The translations under genes were made by a program, and so were the position numbers. DNA of 21,302 nt from Elusimicrobia bacterium CG06_land_8_20_14_3_00_38_11 (lineage in GTDB: Bacteria > Elusimicrobiota > UBA8919): NCBI GenBank assembly GCA_002780205.1, contig PEVQ01000004.1:2359-23660 (forward strand), written 5' to 3'. The notes beneath the pieces were generated by a model, which was not told the DNA's origin, searched no databases, and saw only the letters and a list, made by a program, of their open reading frames with translations. Position 1 is the first letter of the stretch. Each line of letters starts with the position of its first letter. Below are positions 7,047 through 14,034 of this stretch, one piece after another.

Positions 7047-8432
7047 ATGAAAAATTACAAATTAAAAATTAAAAGTTGTTTTTTAATGCTATTCAACTAC
7101 TTTCGTAGTTGCGAAAGTACGCAAGTAGTTTTAGATTTAACGTCTGAAATTGTCAAAAAGAAAACAGTAATTTTTAGGTTTTTTTTCATTTTACATTTTA
7201 CATTTTACATTTTTAATTGCCTCTATTGTGCCGATATTTTTTTACAACTTAAATCGGGCGGTCGGAAAACAAACATTTTTATTTATCCTACGGACAATTC
7301 AAGACACTCCGCTGATATTCAGAAAATTGTTTCAGAAGACCTTGTTTATTCCGGAATTTTTAATTTGATTTCTCTGCCGCCGGATCAATTATTCGCGAAA
7401 AAACTTGATTTTAACAAAACCGACCGTGATATCGCCGTCGCAAACGGAATAGATACCATAGTGAAATTTGAAATAAAAACAAGCAAAAACAAAATTATAC
7501 TTTCCGGATATTGCTGGGATGTTGTTTCTGCTAAAAAAATATTCGACAAGGACTATAAATATGCCGACTATGAAACAAGAAAAGTTGCCCATAATTTTTC
7601 AGAGGATATAATAAAATCGCTTACCGGACAAAAGATAAGTTTTTCTTCCAAAATTGCATTTTCAAACACTATGTCGGGCAGCAAAGAAATATGGTGCGTT
7701 GATTACGACGGCAAAAATCTCACACGGATTACCTATAATAATTCAATTTCCGTTTTGCCCAAGTTCTCTTCCGACGGTAAATATATTTATTACACTACAT
7801 ACAAAGAAGGTAATCCTGATATATTCAGATATGATTTTGAGAAAAACAGGTCTGTCCCTTTTATCACATTTCAGGGGCTAAACATTACCGGTTCTGCATC
7901 CTGCGACGGCAAGTATTTTATAGCCACTCTTTCAAAAGACGGCGACCCGGAACTTTATCTCTTTACGGCGGAAGGTAAAATTATAAGGCGGCTTACATAT
8001 TCAAGGGGAGTAGACACTGCCGCATCTTTTTCACCCAACTCAAATGAATTTGTTTTTGTTTCAGACAGAGGCGGTAATCCGCAGTTGTATATTATGGATA
8101 TAGAAGGCACAAATTTGAGAAAAATTACATACAGCGGATATAATGATTCACCCTGTTGGTCGCCCGTCGGCGGTGCAATTGCATTCACAAAAAGAAACGG
8201 TGCGATTTTTGATATTTATGTTATGGATGTAAGCACAAACAAGGAATATCAGCTAACAAAAAATTCCGGCTCAAACGAAAACCCCGCATTTTCTACCGAC
8301 GGCAGACGCATAATTTTTTCTTCCAACAGGACCGGTAAGTATGAACTTTTCAGTATGTTTGCCGACGGCAGCAAACAAAAACCGGTTGGTTCCATTGCAA
8401 AGGAATCTACAAACCCCGTCTGGTCTCAGTAA
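7047..8432 (+). CDS. tolB: TolB, periplasmic beta-propeller of the Tol-Pal system
   Basis: TolB links Pal at the outer membrane to the inner-membrane Tol proteins. The product is 461 residues. The TolB N-terminal domain (about 65-190) precedes a six-bladed propeller (about 195-461) of WD40-like repeats such as WCVDYDGKNLTRIT, FSSDGKYIYYTT, YIMDIEGTNLRKIT and NPAFSTDGRRIIFSSNRTG. The start at 7047 is supported by AGGAAG at 7032-7037, nine bases upstream. The signal hydrophobic core does not begin until about residue 41 (VIFRFFFILHFTFYIFN), after about 36 extra residues, part of them coded by a hairpin repeat (7094-7118). The core itself is coded by an A+T-rich repeat that matches an intergenic site exactly over 22 bases. 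It follows the tonB-like gene by 5 bases, so it is likely in the same operon. Confidence 0.95.
   Translation: MKNYKLKIKSCFLMLFNYFRSCESTQVVLDLTSEIVKKKTVIFRFFFILHFTFYIFNCLYCADIFLQLKSGGRKTNIFIYPTDNSRHSADIQKIVSEDLVYSGIFNLISLPPDQLFAKKLDFNKTDRDIAVANGIDTIVKFEIKTSKNKIILSGYCWDVVSAKKIFDKDYKYADYETRKVAHNFSEDIIKSLTGQKISFSSKIAFSNTMSGSKEIWCVDYDGKNLTRITYNNSISVLPKFSSDGKYIYYTTYKEGNPDIFRYDFEKNRSVPFITFQGLNITGSASCDGKYFIATLSKDGDPELYLFTAEGKIIRRLTYSRGVDTAASFSPNSNEFVFVSDRGGNPQLYIMDIEGTNLRKITYSGYNDSPCWSPVGGAIAFTKRNGAIFDIYVMDVSTNKEYQLTKNSGSNENPAFSTDGRRIIFSSNRTGKYELFSMFADGSKQKPVGSIAKESTNPVWSQ
7094..7118. repeat. Overlapping alternative hairpins in the tolB signal region
   Basis: CAACTAC (7094-7100) pairs perfectly with GTAGTTG (7105-7111). 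ACTTTCG (7099-7105) pairs perfectly with CGAAAGT (7112-7118). The two stems share bases and are mutually exclusive. A further gcaagtagtt follows at 7121-7130. The sequence is translated as tolB residues about 17-25. Confidence 0.75.
7187..7221. repeat. A+T-rich repeat coding the tolB signal-peptide core
   Basis: Tandem ttttaca units run into tttttaattgcc. Bases 7200-7221 are identical over 22 bases to 13887-13908, which lies between genes. In tolB the frame gives the hydrophobic residues HFTFYIFNC. Confidence 0.85.
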
Positions 8433-8451
8433 AAGGCAGAATTGAGAATTG

Positions 8452-8480
8452 AAAATTGGAATTGACATTTTTCCAATTTT
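8452..8480. promoter_or_regulatory. Perfect inverted repeat around the -35 box after tolB
   Basis: AAAATTGGAA (8452-8461) and TTCCAATTTT (8471-8480) are exact complements separated by nine bases that contain TTGACA. The element could act as an operator for the promoter at 8462-8489. It could also be a weak transcription end for tolB, because the right arm runs into T-rich sequence. Both are inference. Confidence 0.5.
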
Positions 8481-8489
8481 TGATATAAT
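8462..8489 (+). promoter_or_regulatory. Predicted promoter of the TPR gene, with almost no leader
   Basis: TTGACA at 8462-8467 and TATAAT at 8484-8489 are 16 bases apart. The gene's ATG is at 8498, so transcription starting 6-8 bases after the -10 box would begin at or next to the start codon. No ribosome site is seen before the ATG, which fits a leaderless message. Confidence 0.65.
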
Positions 8490-8497
8490 TTCTTTAT

Positions 8498-10108
8498 ATG
8501 AAAAAAATCTTATTTTTAACTTTTAACTTTTTACTTGTAACTTCTCTATTTTCCCTTTCATACCTTGAAGAGACATATAATACGGGCGTTAAACAGTTTC
8601 AGGATGGTAATTATAAATCTGCCGTTGACTCTTTTGATGCCGTAATTTCTACCGCTACGAAGAAAAACAGAGATTTTCTGAAAAAGGCATATCTTTATCG
8701 GGCTGATTCCATGTCGGAACTTTTGCAACTTGACGACGCACTTAAAGAATATGTTAAGATAACAGAAAAATTTCCCAATACAAACGAATCTTTGCGTGCT
8801 CGTCTTGGAATCGGACTTATTTATTATAAAAAAAACAATTATGAAAAAGCCAGAGAATATCTTTTGAATTTTGTAAAGCGGTTTCCCGGCACAAAAATAA
8901 CCGACGACGCACAATACTGGGTCGGTATGCTTCACTTCAAAAACAAAAATTTTAAAAAAGCCACCGTTTCTTTTAACGCGCTTGTCCGGAATTATCCGAA
9001 ATCCGATTATGCCGCCGACGGATGGCTTCGACTCGGCGACAGTTATTTCAATCTAAAAAAATACAAGCAGGCAAAAAATTTATACAGAAAGGTTTTAGCA
9101 AAATATCCTGCATCCCCGCAGGCGGAATTTGCGCTTTACTCCGTCGGCCGCGTATATGAAACGGAAGGTGCGGTTTTTGATGCTATTTCCGTGTATGTTC
9201 AGTTTGCCGAAAAATATCCGACCTCCCAACTCTCGCCGGAAATTACCTATCAAGTCGCCGAATATTTTTACAAAAAAAAGGACTATGACAAAGCCGCAAG
9301 ATATTTTGAACAAATTGCATCCAATTTTCCCGAGCATAATCTTGCGGAAGATGCGAATTTCATCCGCTCTAAAATTTACTACAAAACCGGTCAGCCGGCC
9401 GCCGCTATAAATTCATTTCAAAAATTTGTTGAAGAATATCCGTTGTCAAAAAATTATGCCGAGGCGATGCTTTATATCGGGAATTGTTATCTTGACTCAT
9501 CCGATTACAAGAAGGCGATTGAAAATTATAATATAGGACTTAAACTTGAGACATCGGATTCTGAAATTTTTGCGATGATGAAATATAACAGCGGCGTTGC
9601 TTGTGAAAAAATAGGTAATACGCTTGAGGCGGAGAAATGCTACAGCGAGATACTTTACAGATATCCGAAATCGCTTGCTGCCGCTGAAATGTATCTCAGG
9701 CGGGGCAGCGAATTTGAAAGGAGCGGCGATTATTTCGCCGCTATCGAGAATTATGAACTTGCCGCAACTCTTTCTAAAAATAAAGGAATCGGCAATGCCG
9801 AGAGCATTAACGGATTGTTAAGCACAAGTGACGAGAATTTGGGCGCCGTTGCGCAGAAAAAAGCAGCGGATTGTTATTTCATGCAGAAAAAATACAAGGA
9901 AGCGGCGCGGGAATATCTGAAAGTGGTTTATCTTTTCAGCGATTCACAATATGTGCCGGAATCCCATTATATGTCTGCCCGCGCATCGGAAGAAATAGGA
10001 TTTATCAAAGACGCAAAACAAAATTATGAAATTGTGAAAAAAAGATATAGTGATACCCAGTGGGCTAAAAAAGCAACCGAAAGATTGCAGGAATTAAACA
10101 AAAAATGA
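8498..10108 (+). CDS. Secreted tetratricopeptide-repeat protein, envelope-associated
   Basis: The 536-residue product starts with a Sec signal peptide (MKKILFLTFNFLLVTSLFS, cleavage near 19). The rest is TPR and TPR-like repeats spaced about 35-37 residues, for example YEKAREYLLNFVKRFPG, FKKATVSFNALVRNYPKS, YKQAKNLYRKVLAKYPA, YDKAARYFEQIASNFPE and YKEAAREYLKVVYLFSD. Repeats ending in a YP(K/A)S-like turn are typical of BamD/YfiO- and CpoB-type periplasmic scaffolds. No lipobox Cys follows the signal, so it is probably periplasmic rather than a lipoprotein. Its place behind tolB suggests a role in envelope assembly, but no partner can be named. It seems to have its own promoter at 8462-8489. 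The signal is coded by an A+T-rich actttta-type string. Confidence 0.85.
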   Translation: MKKILFLTFNFLLVTSLFSLSYLEETYNTGVKQFQDGNYKSAVDSFDAVISTATKKNRDFLKKAYLYRADSMSELLQLDDALKEYVKITEKFPNTNESLRARLGIGLIYYKKNNYEKAREYLLNFVKRFPGTKITDDAQYWVGMLHFKNKNFKKATVSFNALVRNYPKSDYAADGWLRLGDSYFNLKKYKQAKNLYRKVLAKYPASPQAEFALYSVGRVYETEGAVFDAISVYVQFAEKYPTSQLSPEITYQVAEYFYKKKDYDKAARYFEQIASNFPEHNLAEDANFIRSKIYYKTGQPAAAINSFQKFVEEYPLSKNYAEAMLYIGNCYLDSSDYKKAIENYNIGLKLETSDSEIFAMMKYNSGVACEKIGNTLEAEKCYSEILYRYPKSLAAAEMYLRRGSEFERSGDYFAAIENYELAATLSKNKGIGNAESINGLLSTSDENLGAVAQKKAADCYFMQKKYKEAAREYLKVVYLFSDSQYVPESHYMSARASEEIGFIKDAKQNYEIVKKRYSDTQWAKKATERLQELNKK

Positions 10109-10111
10109 AAT

Positions 10112-10193
10112 AGGACGCAGATAATATCGGATAAACGCAGATAAAGAATTATCTGTGTAATCACCGTTAAAAATCCGCGTAATCTGCGTTAAA
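10112..10193. repeat. cgcagat-type repeat forming a nested inverted repeat
   Basis: The space between the TPR gene and the deaminase is almost wholly repeat. An outer arm beginning acgcagat (10112) pairs imperfectly with the arm ending aatctgcgtt (10193). An inner pair, cgcagataa and ttatctgtg, surrounds agaa near 10130-10155. Similar strings precede glmU (14631-14725). It could fold as a hairpin in RNA and end upstream transcription, but no T-tract follows. Confidence 0.6.
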
Positions 10194-10197
10194 AAAA

Positions 10198-11640
10198 ATG
10201 AAAAAAAATATTCTGATTAAAAATGCAAAACTTATTGTCACGATGGACAATAAGAGAACAAAAATTGCGGGCGGTAATATTTTCATAGAGAATAATGAAA
10301 TAAAATTCGTCGGTAAGAATCTGCCTTCTGCCTTCCGCGCGCTGTCCTCTTCCTGCACTGTTATTGACGCTTCAAAATGCGTCGTGCTTCCGGGATTCGT
10401 CAATACTCACCATCACTTGTACCAGACGCTTTACAGAAATATACGGGAAGTCCAGGATGCCGAACTTTTTGACTGGTTAAAATATCTCTATACCGTCTGG
10501 AAAAATATCACTCCGGATGCCGTTTATACATCGGCGCTCGTCGGTTTGGGCGAACTGTTGCAGACGGGTTGCACCACATCAACCGACCAGTTTTATATTT
10601 TCCCGAAAAATCAGCCGAAGGATCTTTTAGATTTTGAGATAAAAGCCGCCGAAGAAATCGGGATTAGATTTCATCCTACCCGCGGTTCAATGTCGCGAGG
10701 TCAGTCAAAAGGCGGTCTTCCGCCGGACGATGTGGTTCAGACGGAAAACGAGATAATGAAGGACTCCGAACGGGTAATACAAAAATATCACAATCCCGAA
10801 AAATTTTCGATGTGCCGACTCGCTCTGTCTCCCTGCTCGCCGTTTTCGGTTACGACTGAGTTATTAAAAGAGACGGTGAATTTTGCACGCAGGAAAAAAA
10901 TAAAATGCCACACGCACATCGCCGAAACGCTTGATGAGGAAAAATTTTGCCTGGAAGAACACAACTTAAAACCGCTTGCTTATATGGAAAAAGTCGGCTG
11001 GCTGGGAGACGATATCTGGTTTGCTCATTGCATCCACCTTAATGACGATGAAATAGCGCTGCTGGGGAAAACAAAAACCGGCGTTGCGCACTGTCCCGTT
11101 TCAAATCTGCGGTTGGGAAGCGGTATTGCGCCGGTAAGAAAGATGCTTGAAAACGGAGTCCCCGTTTCCCTTGCGGTAGACGGTTCCGCATCAAACGATT
11201 CCTCAAATATGCTTCGGGAATTAAAAACATGTCTTTTGGTCCATCGTCTAAAATCGGGCGTAAAATCAATGCCTGCCGAAGATGTTTTATGGCTCGCAAC
11301 CCGCGGCGGTGCTCAAGTTTTAGGACGGGATGACATCGGCTCAATTGAAGCGGGTAAGGCAGCGGATATTGTTTTATTTGATGTTGAAAAAATCGGTTAT
11401 GCCGGCGGTATTCATGATGTTCTCGCATCCTTGCTTTTTTGCGGCGATTCGGATATTGTTGATACGACCATCGTCAACGGTAAAATTGTTGTAAAAGATG
11501 GAAAACTTGTAAATGTTGACGAGCAAAAACTTTACGAAAAGACAAACAGAATTGCAAAAAAAATGGTTTATAGTGATTGTCATTCTGAGCGCAGCGAAGA
11601 ATCTCAAAACCGAGATGCTTCGCCTGATGGCTCAGCATGA
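10198..11640 (+). CDS. Amidohydrolase, probable 8-oxoguanine deaminase
   Basis: This 480-residue metal-dependent hydrolase resembles 8-oxoguanine deaminases, which turn 8-oxoguanine into uric acid plus ammonia; the same superfamily includes the TrzN/AtzB triazine hydrolases. Visible residues are the metal motif H71-x-H73 in FVNTHHHLYQT, HTHIAET with H240 and E243, H277 in FAHCIHL, and the metal Asp D328 in AVDGSASND. The stretches RGSMS..GGLPPDD, LAPCSPFSVT-like LALSPCSPFSV, and ETLDEE.FC are characteristic of the 8-oxoguanine subgroup. There is no ribosome site; a cgcagat repeat abuts the start. The last 20 residues (from DCHSERSEESQ) and the stop codon come from a palindromic repeat, so the ancestral C-terminus was probably near residue 458. 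The substrate assignment rests on remembered family motifs. Confidence 0.85.
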   Translation: MKKNILIKNAKLIVTMDNKRTKIAGGNIFIENNEIKFVGKNLPSAFRALSSSCTVIDASKCVVLPGFVNTHHHLYQTLYRNIREVQDAELFDWLKYLYTVWKNITPDAVYTSALVGLGELLQTGCTTSTDQFYIFPKNQPKDLLDFEIKAAEEIGIRFHPTRGSMSRGQSKGGLPPDDVVQTENEIMKDSERVIQKYHNPEKFSMCRLALSPCSPFSVTTELLKETVNFARRKKIKCHTHIAETLDEEKFCLEEHNLKPLAYMEKVGWLGDDIWFAHCIHLNDDEIALLGKTKTGVAHCPVSNLRLGSGIAPVRKMLENGVPVSLAVDGSASNDSSNMLRELKTCLLVHRLKSGVKSMPAEDVLWLATRGGAQVLGRDDIGSIEAGKAADIVLFDVEKIGYAGGIHDVLASLLFCGDSDIVDTTIVNGKIVVKDGKLVNVDEQKLYEKTNRIAKKMVYSDCHSERSEESQNRDASPDGSA

Positions 11641-11641
11641 C
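11579..11641. repeat. 63-bp GTCAT...TGAC palindromic element supplying a C-terminus and stop
   Basis: Two nested pairs of 12-base arms each have one mismatch: 11579-11590 with 11630-11641, and 11594-11605 with 11612-11623. The frame of the deaminase runs through the element (CHSERSEESQ...) and ends at a TGA within its closing TGAC. The element resembles those at 5003-5058 and 13991-14034. Confidence 0.85.
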
Positions 11642-11664
11642 ATCCAAGGGGCAATTAATAATTT

Positions 11665-11669
11665 GGAGG
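11665..11669 (+). promoter_or_regulatory. Ribosome binding site that sets the HEAT-protein start
   Basis: GGAGG lies five bases before ATG 11675. It rejects the longer reading from 11513, which would overlap the deaminase by 128 bases. Confidence 0.75.
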
Positions 11670-11674
11670 TGTTT

Positions 11675-12568
11675 ATGAAAAAGTTTTTATCTGTGTTTAT
11701 CTGTGTCAATCTGTGGCTTGTTGGTTTGTGTTTTGCCGAAGTGAAAAAAGATGCCACAACCAAAGCGTCGCCTACATATCAAGCAAAAAAATCTACGGTG
11801 TCTGCAACCGAGGTCAAAAAATCAACGGAAACCGCGAATCCCGAAAAATCGCCGGCACCTGTTAAAACCGCAAAACCGAAAATTGATAAAAGGACAAATG
11901 TCCAGAAATTAAAAGATGCGAATTGGCTCGTTAGAAGAAACGCCGCAATTTCTCTCGGAACCGAAAAAAATAAAAATGCAGTATTACCTTTAATCGGTTT
12001 GCTTAAAGACGAAAACACAGAGGTTCGCCGGTGTGCCGCAGTTTCACTCGGTGAAATCGGCGATAAACAGGCAGTTCCTCATTTGATCAAATCGCTTAAC
12101 GATGCCGACGGCGGAATGATTATTGACAGTGCGAATTCAATCGCAAAATTTAAGGATGTCTCTTCTATTCCCTCGTTGAAAAAACTTCTTACCGACGGCC
12201 GTCCCGTTATAAGAATTACTGCGCTAAAATCGCTGATGGTTTTTTCCGATCAACCTGATGTGCAGGCGATTATAGTTGAGCGTCTTAACGATGAAGCCGA
12301 AGGCGTCCGGCTTACCGCAATTCAATCGGTGTCATCTATGAAACTTAAGTCCGCCGTTGGAAATTTAATAAAAAATCTTAGTGATGTTAACCCGACGGTA
12401 CGAGCCGAATCTGCGAAAGCGCTCGGAGAGTTAGGGGATAAATCGGCAATTGAGCCGCTTAAAAAAGCGGCCGCGGTTGAAGATGAAAATACGGAAGTTA
12501 TAGAGGCAGCTAAACAGGCAATAGAAAAATTAGAAAGCAAAAAAAATGAAAAGGCAATTAAGAATTGA
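11675..12568 (+). CDS. Secreted HEAT-repeat protein of unknown function
   Basis: The 297-residue product has a signal peptide (about 1-21, cleavage after CFA), a Lys/Thr/Ser/Pro/Ala-rich low-complexity linker (about 22-75), and HEAT/PBS-lyase-type repeats (about 76-290). Repeat cores include NWLVRRNAAISLG, NTEVRRCAAVSLGEIGD, VPHLIKSLNDADG, RPVIRITALKSL and NPTVRAESAKALGELGD. Such proteins are scaffolds; the signal puts this one in the periplasm or at the cell surface. No enzyme domain is present. It sits between two amidohydrolase genes about 30 and 90 bases away, with no clear functional link. The signal peptide is coded by a tctgtgtttatctgtg repeat of the type seen between other genes. The last codons and stop lie in an A+T-rich repeat, so both ends are repeat-derived. 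Confidence 0.85.
   Translation: MKKFLSVFICVNLWLVGLCFAEVKKDATTKASPTYQAKKSTVSATEVKKSTETANPEKSPAPVKTAKPKIDKRTNVQKLKDANWLVRRNAAISLGTEKNKNAVLPLIGLLKDENTEVRRCAAVSLGEIGDKQAVPHLIKSLNDADGGMIIDSANSIAKFKDVSSIPSLKKLLTDGRPVIRITALKSLMVFSDQPDVQAIIVERLNDEAEGVRLTAIQSVSSMKLKSAVGNLIKNLSDVNPTVRAESAKALGELGDKSAIEPLKKAAAVEDENTEVIEAAKQAIEKLESKKNEKAIKN
11685..11720. repeat. tctgtg-type repeat coding the HEAT-protein signal peptide
   Basis: The string tatctgtgtttatctgtgtcaatctgtggctt is read as FICVNLWLV in the signal core. The related intergenic string at 17950-17977 (attctgtgttcatctgtggcta) lies just before pth, where the same kind of reading gives FCVHLWL. The string at 1-36 is a C/T variant. Confidence 0.75.
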
Positions 12569-12640
12569 AAATTGAAAATTAAGAATTGTGGATTTTGACA
12601 TTTTAATTCTTAACTCTTAATTCTCAATTTGTAATTGCTG
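12560..12640. repeat. A+T-rich imperfect inverted repeat between the HEAT and amidohydrolase genes
   Basis: An A-rich left arm (ttaagaattgaaaattg type) faces a T-rich right arm (taattcttaactcttaattc type) around ggattttgaca. TTGACA occurs at 12595-12600, but no convincing -10 box lies 16-18 bases downstream (taattc at 12618-12623 is the best). It could be a bidirectional terminator-like hairpin or only a repeat. Confidence 0.5.
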
Positions 12641-12655
12641 TTATTGGGGGGCTGT

Positions 12656-13882
12656 ATGGATTTATTAATTCAAAATGCCAAGTTGCGCGGTCGTGAAGGT
12701 TTAACGGAGATAGCCATCACCGGCAGCAAGATTGAAAAAATTTCTAAAAAATGCAGCGGTAAAGCAAAGACAACTATTGATGCGCAAGGTCATCTTGTCA
12801 CCGAGTCATATTGCAATGCCCATCTTCATTTATGCAAGGTCTGGACGCTGCAGATGATGGATGAAAAAGCGCTGAAGGATTATCACGGCAGTGATATGGG
12901 TAAAGCGATGACGGCGATTGAACTTGCGGCGCGCGTGAAGGAGAATTACGACGAGAAATGGATTATAAAAAATGTCCGAAAGGCGGTTGAACTTGCGGCG
13001 CGATATGGCAATCTTCACATAAGGGCTTTTGTTGATGTTGATACAAAAGCGCGTTTAGAGGGGATTAAAGCGGTAATTAAAGCGAGGGAAGAATACAAAA
13101 AAATTGTTGATATTCAAGTCGTTGCATTCCCGCAGGACGGCGTTGTCAGAGAGCCGGGCGCCGAGAAACTTATAATTCAGGCGATGGATATGGGCGCCGA
13201 TATTGTCGGCGGTATCCCTTGGATTGAATACACGGAAGAAGATGAAAGAATTCATATTCAGAAAATGGTTGCAATTGCCAAAAAATATAATAAAGATGTC
13301 TCAATGCTCGTTGACGATGCCGGTGATGCGACGCTCAAAACACTTGAAATGCTTGCTACTGAAACGATAAAAGTCGGTTGGCATGGACGGGTTCTTGCCC
13401 AGCATGCGCGTGCGATGTGTCTGTATCCGAAACCGTATTTCCAAAAAGTTGCAGCACTGCTTAAAAAAGCGAAAATGGGCGTTGTCATCGACCCGCATAC
13501 TGGCCCGCTTCATGCACGGGTGAGAGAACTTCTTGAAGAAGGTGTTCTGGTTTGTCTCGGGCAGGACGATATTTCGGATGCCTACTATCCCTACGGTCGC
13601 AACAACATGCTTGAAATTGCGTTCCTTGCGTCTCATCTTTTATGGATGACAACCGCGACGGAAATGGAAACGCTTTATGATATGATTACCGTGAATGCCG
13701 CCAAAGCGATGAATATAAAAAATTTCGGACTCAAAGAGGGAAATTATGCGAATCTTGTTATTTTGGATGTCAATAATATTGTTGATGCCCTGCGTTATCA
13801 CGAAGCGCCGAGATATGTAATAAGTCGCGGAAAAATAATAGCGGAAAATATCACAACAAACAAAATATGGATAACACCTTAA
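12656..13882 (+). CDS. Cytosine-deaminase-like amidohydrolase with an atypical active site
   Basis: The 408-residue product belongs to the amidohydrolase superfamily near CodA and AtzC. It has a small N-terminal beta domain, NAHLHL (H56, H58), a VVAFPQDG segment (Q158, like the substrate-binding Gln of CodA), H250 in VLAQHARAM, and the metal Asp D304 in LGQDDISDAYYPYG, and it ends with an ANLVILD/RGKII beta segment. The CodA motif HCDE, which supplies a metal His and the catalytic Glu, is replaced by SMLVDDAGD (216-224): no His is there and Asp stands where Glu would be. The substrate is therefore open; ring deamination of another nucleobase or hydrolysis of a cyclic amide are both possible. 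I chose ATG 12656 after a G-run (12646-12651); TTG 12635 would add seven residues. With the 8-oxoguanine-type enzyme, it hints at base salvage. Confidence 0.82.
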   Translation: MDLLIQNAKLRGREGLTEIAITGSKIEKISKKCSGKAKTTIDAQGHLVTESYCNAHLHLCKVWTLQMMDEKALKDYHGSDMGKAMTAIELAARVKENYDEKWIIKNVRKAVELAARYGNLHIRAFVDVDTKARLEGIKAVIKAREEYKKIVDIQVVAFPQDGVVREPGAEKLIIQAMDMGADIVGGIPWIEYTEEDERIHIQKMVAIAKKYNKDVSMLVDDAGDATLKTLEMLATETIKVGWHGRVLAQHARAMCLYPKPYFQKVAALLKKAKMGVVIDPHTGPLHARVRELLEEGVLVCLGQDDISDAYYPYGRNNMLEIAFLASHLLWMTTATEMETLYDMITVNAAKAMNIKNFGLKEGNYANLVILDVNNIVDALRYHEAPRYVISRGKIIAENITTNKIWITP

Positions 13883-13883
13883 T

Positions 13884-13908
13884 TTGACATTTTACATTTT
13901 TAATTGCC
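13884..13908. repeat. Intergenic copy of the A+T-rich ttgacatttt repeat
   Basis: It begins TTGACA at 13884-13889. Bases 13887-13908 match the tolB signal-peptide DNA at 7200-7221 exactly. No -10 box is seen at a proper distance, so this copy is probably not a promoter. Confidence 0.8.
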
Positions 13909-13984
13909 GTTACGGTAAGAATGCCACTTGTAGATTAGGATTAAGTGATAGACATCAAGATAAGCACTTCGTGCACTTTTTAGC

Positions 13985-14034
13985 CACGGAGTCATCCCGA
14001 TATTCATCGGGACAGGCGCCGGTCACGGAGTGAC
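13985..14034. repeat. GTCAT...TGAC palindromic element with flanking direct repeat
   Basis: The element 13991-14034 starts GTCAT and ends TGAC. It holds two perfect hairpins: TCCCGAT/ATCGGGA (13995-14012) and GTCAC/GTGAC (14022-14034), with GGCGCC between. CACGGAGT occurs directly repeated at 13985-13992 and 14024-14031. It lies in the long gene-poor gap and supplies the C-terminal codons and stop of the minus-strand frame described below. Confidence 0.8.

Noticed and set aside
12595..12623. Promoter for the CodA-like gene
   Set aside because: TTGACA is present but the best -10 (TAATTC) at 17 bases is poor; kept only as part of the repeat.
10198..13882. Purine/pyrimidine degradation operon
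   Set aside because: Two amidohydrolases are present, but the HEAT gene lies between them, spacing is filled with repeats, and no transporter or further pathway enzyme is adjacent.
13964..13981. GCAC-TTC-GTGC followed by ACTTTTT as a terminator
   Set aside because: The stem is only 4 bp and the T-run is short; too weak to list as a terminator.
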